From assembly GCA_028276305.1 (NCBI GenBank), contig JAPYWO010000059.1:1-6975 (forward strand): a stretch of DNA of 6,975 bases, read 5' to 3'. The translations under genes were made by a program, and so were the position numbers. Origin of the DNA: Candidatus Thermokryptus sp. GTDB taxonomy: Bacteria; Bacteroidota; Ignavibacteria; Kryptoniales; Kryptoniaceae. The notes beneath the pieces are model-generated. The model did no database searches, was not told the origin of the DNA, and saw only the letters and a list, made by a program, of their open reading frames with translations. Shown one piece after another: positions 1 through 6,975 of this stretch. Every line of letters starts with the position of its first letter. Position 1 is the first letter of the stretch.

Positions 1-18
1 ATCGCAAGGGTAAGATAA
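1..18 (+). CDS. possible C-terminal tail of an upstream gene (partial)
   Basis: Frame 1 reads Ile-Ala-Arg-Val-Arg and then TAA at 16-18, which would leave a 14-base gap to the next start at 33. Five residues cannot identify a protein. Frame 2 also closes, with TAA at 11-13, so the tail could instead belong there. The frame of the next gene stays open to the left edge. In Bacteroidota a porU-type gene often precedes porV, but nothing here shows that this is porU. Confidence 0.25.
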   Translation: MARVR

Positions 19-22
19 ACTT

Positions 23-28
23 GGAGAG
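23..28 (+). promoter_or_regulatory. ribosome binding site that decides the start of the PorV-like gene
   Basis: GGAGAG lies just upstream of the ATG at 33-35, with GGAG six bases from it. A TTG at 21 is in the same frame but overlaps this motif and would add only Met-Glu-Arg-Lys ahead of the signal peptide, so the ATG is preferred. Confidence 0.6.
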
Positions 29-32
29 AAAA

Positions 33-1049
33 ATGAAAAAGTTAATTTTTATTTTGTTAATTTTTTCGCTTTCGTTTGCGGATGATTCAAAATATGCCGG
101 TGAATTTTTAAGGATTCCTGTTGGCGCCAGGGCTTTGGGCATGGGTGGAGCTTTTATTGCGATAGCTGACGATGGTTCATCGTTTTATTATAACCCAGCT
201 GGGGTTGCAATTTCCGGAAGCGGGCTTTTTTCTTTCATGTATTCATCTCAATTTGGTGCTTTGACCTCGCCACTGGCTTCATTTTTTCACCTTGGCTACA
301 TACAACAGATTCAAAAAATAGGCGTTGCGATCAACTGGGTCAGATTAAGTGTTGATGATATACCGCTTACGCCCGATTACACGAAGTATGAGACCGCACT
401 TGAAAGGGAAGAGCTTGTGAAAAGTTATACTGGTGGCGCTTTCTTCAGCGATGTTGAGGATGTTTTTTATTTTTCTTTTGCAAGGGAATTTAAATTTGAT
501 GTGAATTTCGGTTGGTCAAGATATAAAATGCCTGTTTCATTTCCTGTGGGTGTAAATTTCAAACTGATAAATCAAAACATTGGCGGTGAAAAGGCGACCG
601 GGATTGGTTTTGATGTTGGATTTATGTTCAGGTTTAGCATGGACGACTTTTTGCAGAGGGAAAGGGTTGGTGATGTTTCAATTTCACTCGCTTTAAAAGA
701 TGTAGGAAAGACGAGGATTTCCTGGAGCACAAGGCGAGAACACTTTATTGAACCAACGCTTATGTTCGGCATCGCATATTCATTGCCTGTGAATTTCTTG
801 TCTGGCAAAATAACATTTGCATATGGAAGTCAAAATTCTTATCTTACTGACAAGATGTACGGGATTGAATACGGATATAAAAATTTGTTATTTGTGCGGG
901 TTGGAAAAAATGTTAAAAATTTAAGTTTTGGCGCAGGGATGAAGATTGATTTTTTAGTGGTTGATTATGCTTTTCTTTCGCACGAGCTTGGAGCAGTTCA
1001 CAGGGTAAGCGGTTCAATTTCAATTGATAAAATTTTGAAGAGGTTATGA
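33..1049 (+). CDS. PorV/PorQ (UPF0164) family outer-membrane beta-barrel protein
   Basis: This 338-residue protein is predicted to sit in the outer membrane as a FadL-like barrel. In Bacteroidota, PorV is the type IX secretion component that binds the SprA translocon and carries cargo to the attachment machinery, and PorQ is a related accessory. A signal peptide covers residues 1-16 (two Lys, a Leu/Ile/Phe core, cut after Ser-Phe-Ala). The family signature follows at about 31-57: GARALGMGGAF, then an acidic ADDGSS segment and NPAG. The rest alternates aromatic and polar residues as beta-strands do, and the C-terminus has the family's DYAF...H.LG..HR pattern. ATG 33 is chosen over TTG 21 because of the GGAG spacing. 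The gene is coupled to the next by a 4-base ATGA overlap. The family is clear. Whether it is a true PorV for type IX secretion or one of the many UPF0164 paralogues cannot be decided here, so no symbol is given. Confidence 0.85.
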   Translation: MKKLIFILLIFSLSFADDSKYAGEFLRIPVGARALGMGGAFIAIADDGSSFYYNPAGVAISGSGLFSFMYSSQFGALTSPLASFFHLGYIQQIQKIGVAINWVRLSVDDIPLTPDYTKYETALEREELVKSYTGGAFFSDVEDVFYFSFAREFKFDVNFGWSRYKMPVSFPVGVNFKLINQNIGGEKATGIGFDVGFMFRFSMDDFLQRERVGDVSISLALKDVGKTRISWSTRREHFIEPTLMFGIAYSLPVNFLSGKITFAYGSQNSYLTDKMYGIEYGYKNLLFVRVGKNVKNLSFGAGMKIDFLVVDYAFLSHELGAVHRVSGSISIDKILKRL

Positions 1050-1759
1050 AATTTAATTTGAAAATACTTCTTTTCGCTTTGATTTTAATTTCTTCCTGTA
1101 GCCCGAACCGTGAGAGTTTGCCAGCTCCTGAAAGACCTGAGATTGTGCCAGTTTCCGATCCATTGTCTGAAATTGATGTTGGAAGCGGTGCGACCCCGGA
1201 AGTTGACGGGATAAAAATTCTATGGAAGAGGGTTTTGAACGCAACAGGGTATAAATTATATCGTGGGGAGATTAAAACGGATAAAGTTGAATTCAATTTT
1301 TATTATGATGTCAAAGCTCAAGCAGGAACTGCGGACACATTTTTCATTGATAGAAATGTTGAGTTTCGTAAGCGATATTTTTATTTCGTAAGAGCGTATA
1401 ATCGCGATAATGTTGAAAGTCAGCCATCGGATACGATTTCCTTTGAGCTTTATCTCAAACCGAGGTTGATTTCTCCGGGAAATAATTCGCAAGTTAGCCC
1501 TGACACTTTGATTTTTAGGTGGGATGACCCAAATGGTGGCGGGGATTTTGTGATAAGGGTTAAAAATGCGCAAAGTGATAGCGTGATATGGATTTCAAGT
1601 TTTAGGAGTTTTTCTGATTTTTCAGTTAAATTCAATTACGATTCCAAAGCCAAGGGGAATCTCATCCCGGGGCAACAGTACAAGTGGCGTGTTGATAGAG
1701 TTCAATTTGGACAAAGCGCCGGGTCAAAGTCAAATTGGGGAGTGTTTTATGTCAAATAA
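1046..1759 (+). CDS. lipoprotein with two fibronectin type III-like domains
   Basis: This 237-residue protein has a lipoprotein signal: Lys-rich start, hydrophobic core, then the lipobox Ile-Ser-Ser-Cys with Cys18 as the lipidation site. A Pro/Glu-rich linker (about 20-45) leads to a first FN3-like domain at about 52-135. That domain has the usual core residues: a strand ending in Leu-Trp (59-60), the A-x-GYKLYRG element (66-74), and the YFYFVRAYN strand (111-119) followed by SQPSD. A second domain spans about 139-237, with the I-x-P-x-N-x-S-x-V-x-P opening, FRWDDP, and YKWRV near the C-terminus. Such domains are structural binding modules and show no catalytic residues. The start overlaps the PorV-like stop (ATGA), with GAAGAGG just upstream, so the two are probably co-translated and share an envelope site. 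There is no acidic patch right after Cys18 of the kind that directs Bacteroidota lipoproteins to the surface, so a periplasm-facing location is my inference. Its exact role is unknown. Confidence 0.75.
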   Translation: MKFNLKILLFALILISSCSPNRESLPAPERPEIVPVSDPLSEIDVGSGATPEVDGIKILWKRVLNATGYKLYRGEIKTDKVEFNFYYDVKAQAGTADTFFIDRNVEFRKRYFYFVRAYNRDNVESQPSDTISFELYLKPRLISPGNNSQVSPDTLIFRWDDPNGGGDFVIRVKNAQSDSVIWISSFRSFSDFSVKFNYDSKAKGNLIPGQQYKWRVDRVQFGQSAGSKSNWGVFYVK

Positions 1760-1763
1760 AAAT

Positions 1764-1773
1764 AGAGGAGGTG
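1764..1773 (+). promoter_or_regulatory. strong Shine-Dalgarno sequence for the SLBB gene
   Basis: AGAGGAGGTG in the 24-base gap is a near-perfect complement to the 16S rRNA 3' end. It lies 10-12 bases before the ATG at 1784, slightly longer than the usual spacing. It is the best Shine-Dalgarno match among the gene starts in the window and supports this start for a gene not overlapped with its predecessor. Confidence 0.7.
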
Positions 1774-1783
1774 CTCTAAATTT

Positions 1784-2630
<847 letters not shown>

Positions 2631-2633
2631 GGC

Positions 2634-2662
2634 TTGAAACTTTTATTTTAAATTGTTAGATT
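2634..2662 (+). promoter_or_regulatory. candidate sigma70-type promoter for parAB
   Basis: In the 73-base gap between glnB and parA (2631-2703), TTGAAA (2634-2639) and TAGATT (2657-2662) are separated by exactly 17 bases. They match the -35 consensus at 5 of 6 and the -10 at 4 of 6 positions. Transcription would start near 2669, giving a leader of about 35 bases. The region is AT-rich, so chance matches are likely, and FCB bacteria often use a different promoter consensus. I see no clear terminator hairpin after glnB, so read-through from upstream is also possible. Confidence 0.35.
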
Positions 2663-2703
2663 AAAGGTGATTTTAACGCTGTAAAAGTAAAGTGTGAATT
2701 CCC

Positions 2704-3525
2704 ATGGGTAAGGTTATTGCTATTGCTAATCAGAAGGGAGGCGTTGGGAAGACGACAACAGCTGTTAATTTGGCAACTTATCTCGCAACTTTAGAGAGGT
2801 TAACTCTTTTAATTGACATTGATCCGCAGTCAAACGCAACAAGTTCCTTAGGGGTTGAACCAGAATATGAAAAGACGATTTATGAAGTTTTGCTTGGCAA
2901 AATTAGACCCGAGGACGCTATAGTTACTTTTTCGGACCCTTATTTGAAGTACCTTGAACTTATACCTGCAAAAATTGAGTTGGTTGGGAGTGAATATGAA
3001 TTAATTGAGTTTCAGGGGAGGGAGAGAATCCTCGCAAAAGCGATTGAAAGATTGAAAAGCAAGTATGATTACATCTTGATAGATTGTCCTCCGTCGCTTG
3101 GGCTTTTAACTTTGAACGCATTAACGGCAGCTGATTCTGTTTTGATCCCCGTTCAGTGCGAGTTCCTACCGCTTGAAGGACTGGGGCAATTGCTTAACAC
3201 AATAAAGATCGTCAAAGAAAGATTGAATCCGAAACTTGACATTGAAGGCGTTCTTTTGACGATGTATGACGGTAGGTTGAGGTTGTCAAACGAGGTGGCG
3301 GATGAAATAAAGAGATATTTCAAAGACAGGGTTTTTGAGGTTAGGATACCGAGGAATGTAAAGTTGAGCGAAGCCCCAAGCCACGGCAAACCAATCCTTT
3401 TATATGACGCTAAATCCCCCGGGGCAATTGCCTACGCTAAAGTTGCGGAAGAGTTAATACAGCGGAATGAAAAAGTAAACAAATCAAACAGATATGAGCA
3501 AGCAACGATTGGGGAGAGGTCTTGA
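2704..3525 (+). CDS. parA: chromosome-partition ATPase ParA/Soj
   Basis: This 273-residue cytosolic P-loop ATPase of the ParA/MinD class binds DNA non-specifically as an ATP dimer and moves or positions ParB-parS complexes. It also influences replication initiation in several bacteria. The deviant Walker A is [10 protein letters not shown] (10-19), with signature Lys11 and Lys16. The A' motif is IDIDPQSN (37-44), with Asp40 the expected hydrolysis residue, and Walker B is YDYILID followed by CPPS (121-131, Asp127). The conserved [10 protein letters not shown] and SPGAIAY segments lie near the C-terminus. There is no N-terminal helix-turn-helix extension, so it is the chromosomal Soj type rather than the P1-plasmid type. 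The ATG at 2704 is forced: an in-frame TGA lies at 2695-2697. No good Shine-Dalgarno is visible. The C-terminal tail overlaps parB by 32 bases and is hydrophilic and not conserved in the family. Confidence 0.95.
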   Translation: MGKVIAIANQKGGVGKTTTAVNLATYLATLERLTLLIDIDPQSNATSSLGVEPEYEKTIYEVLLGKIRPEDAIVTFSDPYLKYLELIPAKIELVGSEYELIEFQGRERILAKAIERLKSKYDYILIDCPPSLGLLTLNALTAADSVLIPVQCEFLPLEGLGQLLNTIKIVKERLNPKLDIEGVLLTMYDGRLRLSNEVADEIKRYFKDRVFEVRIPRNVKLSEAPSHGKPILLYDAKSPGAIAYAKVAEELIQRNEKVNKSNRYEQATIGERS

Positions 3526-4414
3526 TGCTCTTATACCAAGAGCTGTAACGAAAGAGATAAGCATTGACTCTAAAGAAATTCGCTTTGATGATGGTCAGTC
3601 CGTCGGTGTAATAGCAAAAATTGAGATTGCGAAGATAAAACCGAATCCATATCAGCCAAGAGAGACATTTGATAGAACCGCACTTGAGGAGTTAAAGCAG
3701 TCAATAATTGAAAAAGGCGTCATTCAACCCATCACCGTGAGGAGATTACCAGGGGGGATGTATGAACTTATTTCGGGTGAGAGGAGAGTAAGGGCTTCAA
3801 CGGAAGCAGGACTTACACATATCCCAGCGTATATAATTGAGGTTGAGTCAGAAAAAGAATTGCTTGAGTTATCGCTCATTGAGAATATACAGCGAGAGAA
3901 ATTAAATCCGATAGAAATAGCGAAAGCGTATCAAAGGTTAATTGAAGAACTCGGCTATACTCAGGAGGAAATAGCGAAAAAGATAGGCAAAGATAGAACA
4001 ACTGTTGCAAATTTCATAAGGTTGTTGAAACTCCCCGAACAAATTCAGGAAAGTTTAAAACGCGGTGAGATAACGATGGGACATGCGAGAGCCCTGATAA
4101 ATTTGCCAAGTAGGAAACTTCAGGTTGAGATATGGAATAAAATCGTGAAGCAAGGTTGGTCTGTCAGAAAGGTTGAGAAAATTGTGCGTGATCTTTCAAA
4201 AGGGAAAATAGCTGAAGAAAAAACAACCAAGAAGAAAACCGCACAATCGGAGTTTAGAGATATTGAATCAAAGTTGAAGAGGATTTTCGGGACTCAAGTT
4301 AAAATTAAACATACGGGCAATGGAAGGGGAGAGATAGTAATTGAGTTTTATTCTGACGATGAGTTTGAGAGGTTGCTTGAACTTTTTGAACTAATAGAAA
4401 AAAATTCAAAATGA
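3494..4414 (+). CDS. parB: chromosome-partition protein ParB/Spo0J (CTP-dependent DNA clamp)
   Basis: This 306-residue protein binds parS sites, loads as a CTP-dependent sliding clamp, and recruits ParA and SMC. Domains in order: an N-terminal ParA-stimulating segment with the LGRGLDALI motif (6-14); the ParB/Srx CTP-binding fold at about 43-140, with NPYQPR (51-56), the GERRVRA motif (95-101) and ENIQRE followed by LNPIE (130-141); a helix-turn-helix for parS (about 155-181, [20 protein letters not shown]); a Lys-rich linker (about 230-247); and a C-terminal dimerisation domain to residue 306. All motifs needed for CTP binding look intact. The start overlaps the end of parA by 32 bases with no Shine-Dalgarno of its own, which indicates translational coupling. 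The stop overlaps an ATG at 4411 (ATGA). No parS-like palindrome (TGTTTCACGTGAAACA type) is visible in the window. Confidence 0.95.
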   Translation: MSKQRLGRGLDALIPRAVTKEISIDSKEIRFDDGQSVGVIAKIEIAKIKPNPYQPRETFDRTALEELKQSIIEKGVIQPITVRRLPGGMYELISGERRVRASTEAGLTHIPAYIIEVESEKELLELSLIENIQREKLNPIEIAKAYQRLIEELGYTQEEIAKKIGKDRTTVANFIRLLKLPEQIQESLKRGEITMGHARALINLPSRKLQVEIWNKIVKQGWSVRKVEKIVRDLSKGKIAEEKTTKKKTAQSEFRDIESKLKRIFGTQVKIKHTGNGRGEIVIEFYSDDEFERLLELFELIEKNSK

Positions 4415-4419
4415 TTTTT

Positions 4420-4485
4420 ATGCGTGTGACTTTTTTGTTAATGTTTTCAATCTTTTCTCTATTGTCAACAATTTCTGGAGGGAAA
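4420..4485 (+). other. possible signal-peptide-encoding extension of ridA
   Basis: Between the parB stop and the conserved ridA start the reading frame is open, with ATGs at 4411 (overlapping the parB TGA as ATGA) and 4420. From 4420 it encodes Met-Arg followed by a strongly hydrophobic run ([15 protein letters not shown]) and Gly-Gly-Lys, which resembles an export signal. No Shine-Dalgarno precedes either ATG. T-rich spacer DNA naturally encodes Phe/Leu/Ile, so this could be coincidence. Confidence 0.35.
4477..4482 (+). promoter_or_regulatory. ribosome binding site for the short form of ridA
   Basis: GGAGGG lies three to five bases before the ATG at 4486, rather close but strong. It argues that translation of the family-length protein starts here, even though the frame is open further upstream. 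Confidence 0.6.
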
Positions 4486-4878
4486 ATGGAAAAAAAGGTT
4501 GTCTTTACTGAAAAAGCACCAAAGCCAATTGGTCCCTATAGCCAGGCGATCATCGCTGGAAATTTAATCTTCACAGCTGGGCAAATTCCGATTGACCCCG
4601 CGACAAATCAAGTCGTTCAAGGTGATATAAAAGAACAAACAAGGCGCGTGCTTGAAAATTTGAGGGCAATCCTTGAATCAGTTGGAGCAACATTTGATGA
4701 TGTCGTCAAGGTGACGATTTATATGAAGGATTTGAACGAGTTTTCAGCGATGAACGAGGTTTATTCAGAGTACTTCAAAAATTCGCCTCCCGCGAGGACA
4801 ACCGTTGAAGTTTCGCGTCTTCCAAGGGATGTTAGAATAGAAATTGACTTAATAGCGATTGTCAAGCAGGCGAAATGA
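4486..4878 (+). CDS. ridA: RidA (YjgF/YER057c/UK114) family enamine/imine deaminase
   Basis: From ATG 4486 the protein has 130 residues, the normal size for RidA. RidA hydrolyses reactive 2-aminoacrylate and related enamines or imines released by PLP enzymes such as threonine/serine dehydratase, giving 2-ketoacids and ammonia. It acts as a trimer with active sites between subunits. The family signatures are present: IGPYSQA (15-21), AGQIP (31-35), the [10 protein letters not shown] strand (74-83), PPAR with Arg104 (the substrate-carboxylate-binding Arg), and [15 protein letters not shown] (107-121) with Glu119. The residues expected for a deaminating RidA are therefore in place. The start is open to debate: a strong GGAGGG supports 4486, but the frame extends to ATGs at 4420 and 4411 and would add a signal-like segment. 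The stop overlaps the DUF5683 start (ATGA). Its place between parB and DUF5683 looks like operon packing rather than a shared pathway. Confidence 0.9.
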   Translation: MEKKVVFTEKAPKPIGPYSQAIIAGNLIFTAGQIPIDPATNQVVQGDIKEQTRRVLENLRAILESVGATFDDVVKVTIYMKDLNEFSAMNEVYSEYFKNSPPARTTVEVSRLPRDVRIEIDLIAIVKQAK

Positions 4879-5351
4879 AAGACAAAATTTTAATTTTTCT
4901 CTTTCTTGTTTTTTCAATTTCATTTTCTCAAACCGACACTTCAAAAACAGCCAAAAAGGTTGAGCCCAAATCCCCAACCAAGGCAATGTTGATGAGCGCT
5001 ATTTTGCCCGGGCTTGGGCAATTTTACAATAAATCTTACTGGAAAATTCCAATCATTTATGGGCTTGCGGGGTATTTCATCTATGAATTTAAACAGAATG
5101 ACAGAAACTACAGATATTACCGCGAACTTTATGTCAAAAGCATTGAAATTTCAGGCGGTGATTATAGATACAAGCGTTTAAGGGATTTTTATAGAGACCA
5201 GCGCGACCTTTTCGGCATTTATCTTGCCTTGCTTTATCTTGCCAATATAGTTGATGCCTATGTTGACGCGCACCTTTATAATTTTGATGTTGGTGAAAAT
5301 CTTTCAATTCAATTTTTGCCGGGAAAAATAAAATTATACTGCAGATTTTAA
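4875..5351 (+). CDS. DUF5683-type membrane protein
   Basis: This 158-residue protein of unknown biochemical function resembles the DUF5683 family of Bacteroidota and relatives. An N-terminal signal peptide or first membrane segment (1-18) ends Ser-Ile-Ser-Phe-Ser before Gln19. A polar Lys/Thr linker is followed by the core [20 protein letters not shown] (33-52) and YWKIPIIYG, which starts a hydrophobic segment (about 58-72). Next come a Tyr/Arg-rich stretch (77-110), a second hydrophobic segment (about 112-126), and the conserved [11 protein letters not shown] (124-134). The PGLGQ-Y-N-K-YW and [11 protein letters not shown] motifs are what I recognise as the family hallmark. In Bacteroidota I recall this gene directly after parA-parB and before dapB and lepB; here ridA lies between and a beta-propeller gene follows. 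It is translationally coupled to ridA (ATGA). No catalytic residues are evident. Confidence 0.75.
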   Translation: MKDKILIFLFLVFSISFSQTDTSKTAKKVEPKSPTKAMLMSAILPGLGQFYNKSYWKIPIIYGLAGYFIYEFKQNDRNYRYYRELYVKSIEISGGDYRYKRLRDFYRDQRDLFGIYLALLYLANIVDAYVDAHLYNFDVGENLSIQFLPGKIKLYCRF

Positions 5352-5352
5352 G

Positions 5353-6177
5353 ATGCTTTGGCTTTTTCTTTTTGTCCCCTTGATTGAGATACAAGTTGAG
5401 TTTCTCTTTAAATTTGGTGAGTTTTCAAATCCCCGTGGTATTTCAATAAGTCCTACTGGTGAGATTTATGTCGCTGATACTGGGAATAATTCAATCAAAA
5501 AATTTTCAAGCACGGGGTCATTGCTTGTGCATGTGAGCGGTTACGGTTGGGGAGCGCTTGAATTTGACCAACCATACGATGTTGACGCAAGAAGAGGTGT
5601 CGCGATTTATGTGGCTGATTACAACAATCACAGGATTCAAAGATTTGATAAAAATTTAAATTACATCGCTACTTTTAAAGGTGATTCAGATGATGGTAAA
5701 TTTTTCGCTTTCCCGAGAAGCGTCGCCGTTTCAAAATTTGATGAATTGTTTTTAATTGACGGTGAAAATGTCAGATGCGTAAAAATTAACAAGTTTAATC
5801 AAGTTGTAAAGGTTTTCGGAGGAGTTGAAGCTGGTCAAGGTAGGTTGATAAATCCGATCCAAATTTCAATATCACCGCAAAATTTAATAGTGGTTCTTGA
5901 TGAGAATGATGTCTTGATTTTTGATTATTACGGGAATTTTTTAAAGCGATTCGGCTCAGGTTTGCTTAAAAAACCAACGGGCGTTTTCGCAGATTCGCTT
6001 ATTTTCGTTGCCGATGGTAAAAATGTTTTTATGTTTGATTACGATGGGAAGGAGGTCGCTAAAATTTCCTTTGATGAGACGATAAGGGATGTCGTTTATC
6101 AGAACTCCATCCTTTATTGTTTAACTGAAAAAGAGGTCCTCGTTTATAAATTAATTTTCAAAAGCGATGGGAATTGA
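5353..6177 (+). CDS. NHL-repeat six-bladed beta-propeller protein
   Basis: This 274-residue protein is built almost wholly of NHL-type repeats, which fold into a beta-propeller used for binding proteins, RNA or sugars. About six repeats are visible, at 24-58, 71-105, 120-152, 166-200, 206-236 and a degenerate one at 241-269. The first two are canonical: NPRGISISPTGEIYVADTG followed by NNSIKKF, and YVADYNNHRIQRF, which carries the Asn-His-Arg of the NHL motif. Later blades keep the hydrophobic pattern and the F-D-x-x-G-x turns. The N-terminus (MLWLFLFVPLIEIQ) is hydrophobic but short and has no Lys/Arg, so it is a poor but possible export signal or anchor. The start is one base after the previous stop, with no clear Shine-Dalgarno, suggesting re-initiation. 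The stop overlaps the next gene by 11 bases. No enzymatic motif is seen and the ligand is unknown. Confidence 0.8.
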   Translation: MLWLFLFVPLIEIQVEFLFKFGEFSNPRGISISPTGEIYVADTGNNSIKKFSSTGSLLVHVSGYGWGALEFDQPYDVDARRGVAIYVADYNNHRIQRFDKNLNYIATFKGDSDDGKFFAFPRSVAVSKFDELFLIDGENVRCVKINKFNQVVKVFGGVEAGQGRLINPIQISISPQNLIVVLDENDVLIFDYYGNFLKRFGSGLLKKPTGVFADSLIFVADGKNVFMFDYDGKEVAKISFDETIRDVVYQNSILYCLTEKEVLVYKLIFKSDGN

Positions 6178-6975
6178 CTTTGTCATCCTACCTTACAACG
6201 ACTTTCTAAAGGGGGAAAACCTCGGGTTCAGGGACAGGGATTTACATTTGATTTTGGAGATAATTAAAGACGAAAGGGTCAGAAGGGTTGTAATTGTGGA
6301 GAGACCGAGGTCAATTTTGACGCTTTTTAAATTTAGGAAATTGAGCGTAAGTGGTGCTTTGAAAATTTTTGATAATTTAAAAAGGTTGAATGAAAAGGTT
6401 TATCTCTTTGAGCATTTCAAGTTTGGAGCAGAGCAAATTTTTGAAAAGCATTTATGGTTTGATAAAGTTTATGGAAGCAGGGATTTCGTTGATAAACTTT
6501 TATCTTCTCTTGAACATCTTGGGATTTCTGATTTCGTTTTGTTGTCTTTCAACCCATTTGCACAAAAACTTGTTAATTCGTTAAATCCAAGTTTTTTCTT
6601 CTTTGACGCCGTTGATAATCTCTGTTTACATCCATCGTTGAAAAACCTTTACGACTATCTGTGTGATGTTTATTTTGAGATTTCAAACAGGGCGAATTTG
6701 ATATTTTGTGTGAATGAAAATGTGAAGAAATTTTTTGAGGAGAGATTTCCATCGTCAAAAAATAAGGTTATCGTAATTCATAACGGTGTTTCTGAAATGA
6801 ATTTCTGTGTCAAGAGTCCAGATGACCTGCAGGGTATTAAGAGACCGGTGATAGGTTATGTCGGCGTCATCTCAGAGAGGATTGATTTCGGACTTGTTGA
6901 GTTTCTCGCTCAAAATAGGAAGGATTATAGTTTCGTCTTTGTTGGTCCATTTTATGGTAATGTAGGTGATTGGGT
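6167..6975 (+). CDS. glycosyltransferase, GT-B fold, GT4-like (3' end missing)
   Basis: The reading frame is open from ATG 6167 to the right edge, giving 269 complete codons. In the same frame a TAA at 6152-6154 makes this ATG the first possible one. It overlaps the NHL gene by 11 bases. Residues 1-140 look like a GT-B acceptor domain: a VILPYND strand near the start, a VVIVERP strand, and SDFVLLSFNP. A FDAVDN segment (146-151) and an Asn-Arg-Ala-Asn-Leu-Ile-Phe strand follow. The HNGV motif (205-208) marks the switch to the nucleotide-sugar-binding domain. RPVIGYVGVISERIDF (226-241) and FVFVGP (256-261) are typical of GT4-like enzymes that build cell-surface glycans. The donor-binding C-terminal residues (the usual E-x7-E region) lie beyond the window, so sugar and acceptor are unknown. 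All 15 Arg codons are AGG or AGA. No Shine-Dalgarno is evident, so coupling to the NHL gene is likely. The protein is probably cytosolic or peripheral at the inner membrane. Confidence 0.8.
   Translation, partial: MGIDFVILPYNDFLKGENLGFRDRDLHLILEIIKDERVRRVVIVERPRSILTLFKFRKLSVSGALKIFDNLKRLNEKVYLFEHFKFGAEQIFEKHLWFDKVYGSRDFVDKLLSSLEHLGISDFVLLSFNPFAQKLVNSLNPSFFFFDAVDNLCLHPSLKNLYDYLCDVYFEISNRANLIFCVNENVKKFFEERFPSSKNKVIVIHNGVSEMNFCVKSPDDLQGIKRPVIGYVGVISERIDFGLVEFLAQNRKDYSFVFVGPFYGNVGDW

Noticed and set aside
21..32. TTG at 21 as the start of the PorV-like gene
   Set aside because: The TTG overlaps the GGAG motif that serves the ATG at 33, and it would only add four residues in front of a complete signal peptide.
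572..808. Open frames on the - strand (572-808, 913-1296, 1053-1244, 1256-1573, 1450-1635, 1993-2226, 2211-2546, 3153-3389, 5134-5394, 6573-6758)
   Set aside because: Each lies opposite a well-supported + strand gene, shows no recognisable motif or signal, and has the composition expected from the reverse complement of coding DNA.
2655..2677. A GTTA...TAAC inverted repeat after glnB as a terminator or operator
   Set aside because: The stem is only four AT-rich pairs with a 15-base loop and no following T-run, which is expected by chance in this composition.
2704..4414. A parS site near parAB
   Set aside because: I looked for the TGTTTCACGTGAAACA-type palindrome and for its CACGTG core and saw neither here or elsewhere in the window. 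Sites may lie outside.
2704..4414. parAB as part of a plasmid or integrative element
   Set aside because: ParA lacks the N-terminal helix-turn-helix of plasmid types, ParB has the chromosomal LGRGLDALI start, and the neighbours are housekeeping genes with no integrase, repeats or replication gene.
6390..6584. A 64-codon + strand frame starting at 6390
   Set aside because: It lies inside the glycosyltransferase gene in another frame. The longer frame from 6167 carries the HNGV and GYVG family motifs and stays open to the window edge.

Overview
The window is an AT-rich bacterial chromosome segment in which every gene I can support lies on the + strand and the genes are packed almost end to end. 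Three lines of evidence point to the FCB lineage (Bacteroidota/Ignavibacteriota/Chlorobiota or a relative such as the thermophilic 'Candidatus Kryptonia'). These are a PorV/PorQ-type outer-membrane protein with a Bacteroidota-style C-terminus, signal peptides with Gln at +1 after a S-x-S-F-(A/S) cleavage motif, and a DUF5683-type protein just downstream of parA-parB. Heavy use of AGG/AGA for Arg and ATA for Ile suggests a thermophile, but this is inference. I cannot assign a genus.

Region 1 (33-2278) is an envelope module. It holds a PorV/UPF0164-like outer-membrane beta-barrel protein, a lipoprotein with fibronectin-III-like repeats coupled to it by an ATGA overlap, and a small exported SLBB-domain protein of the polysaccharide-export type. 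Region 2 (2292-2630) is a canonical P-II nitrogen signalling protein (glnB) with no ammonium transporter or glutamine synthetase gene beside it. A 73-base spacer (2631-2703) follows, the largest clear non-coding gap in the window, and it carries a plausible promoter.

Region 3 (2704-5351) is the chromosome-partition pair parA(soj)-parB(spo0J), overlapping by 32 bases. It is followed by a RidA-type enamine/imine deaminase and then the DUF5683 membrane protein. Region 4 (5353 to the edge) is a six-bladed NHL beta-propeller protein and the first 269 codons of a GT4-like glycosyltransferase that runs off the window.

Functionally this is a housekeeping locus of segregation, nitrogen sensing and metabolite-damage control, flanked by cell-envelope genes. 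I see no mobile element, CRISPR array, tRNA or rRNA, and no toxin-antitoxin or phage-defence system. The points most worth a second look are the ambiguous start of ridA (cytosolic form versus a form with an N-terminal signal-like segment), the parAB-ridA-DUF5683 gene order, and the SLBB protein that lacks the usual export domain.
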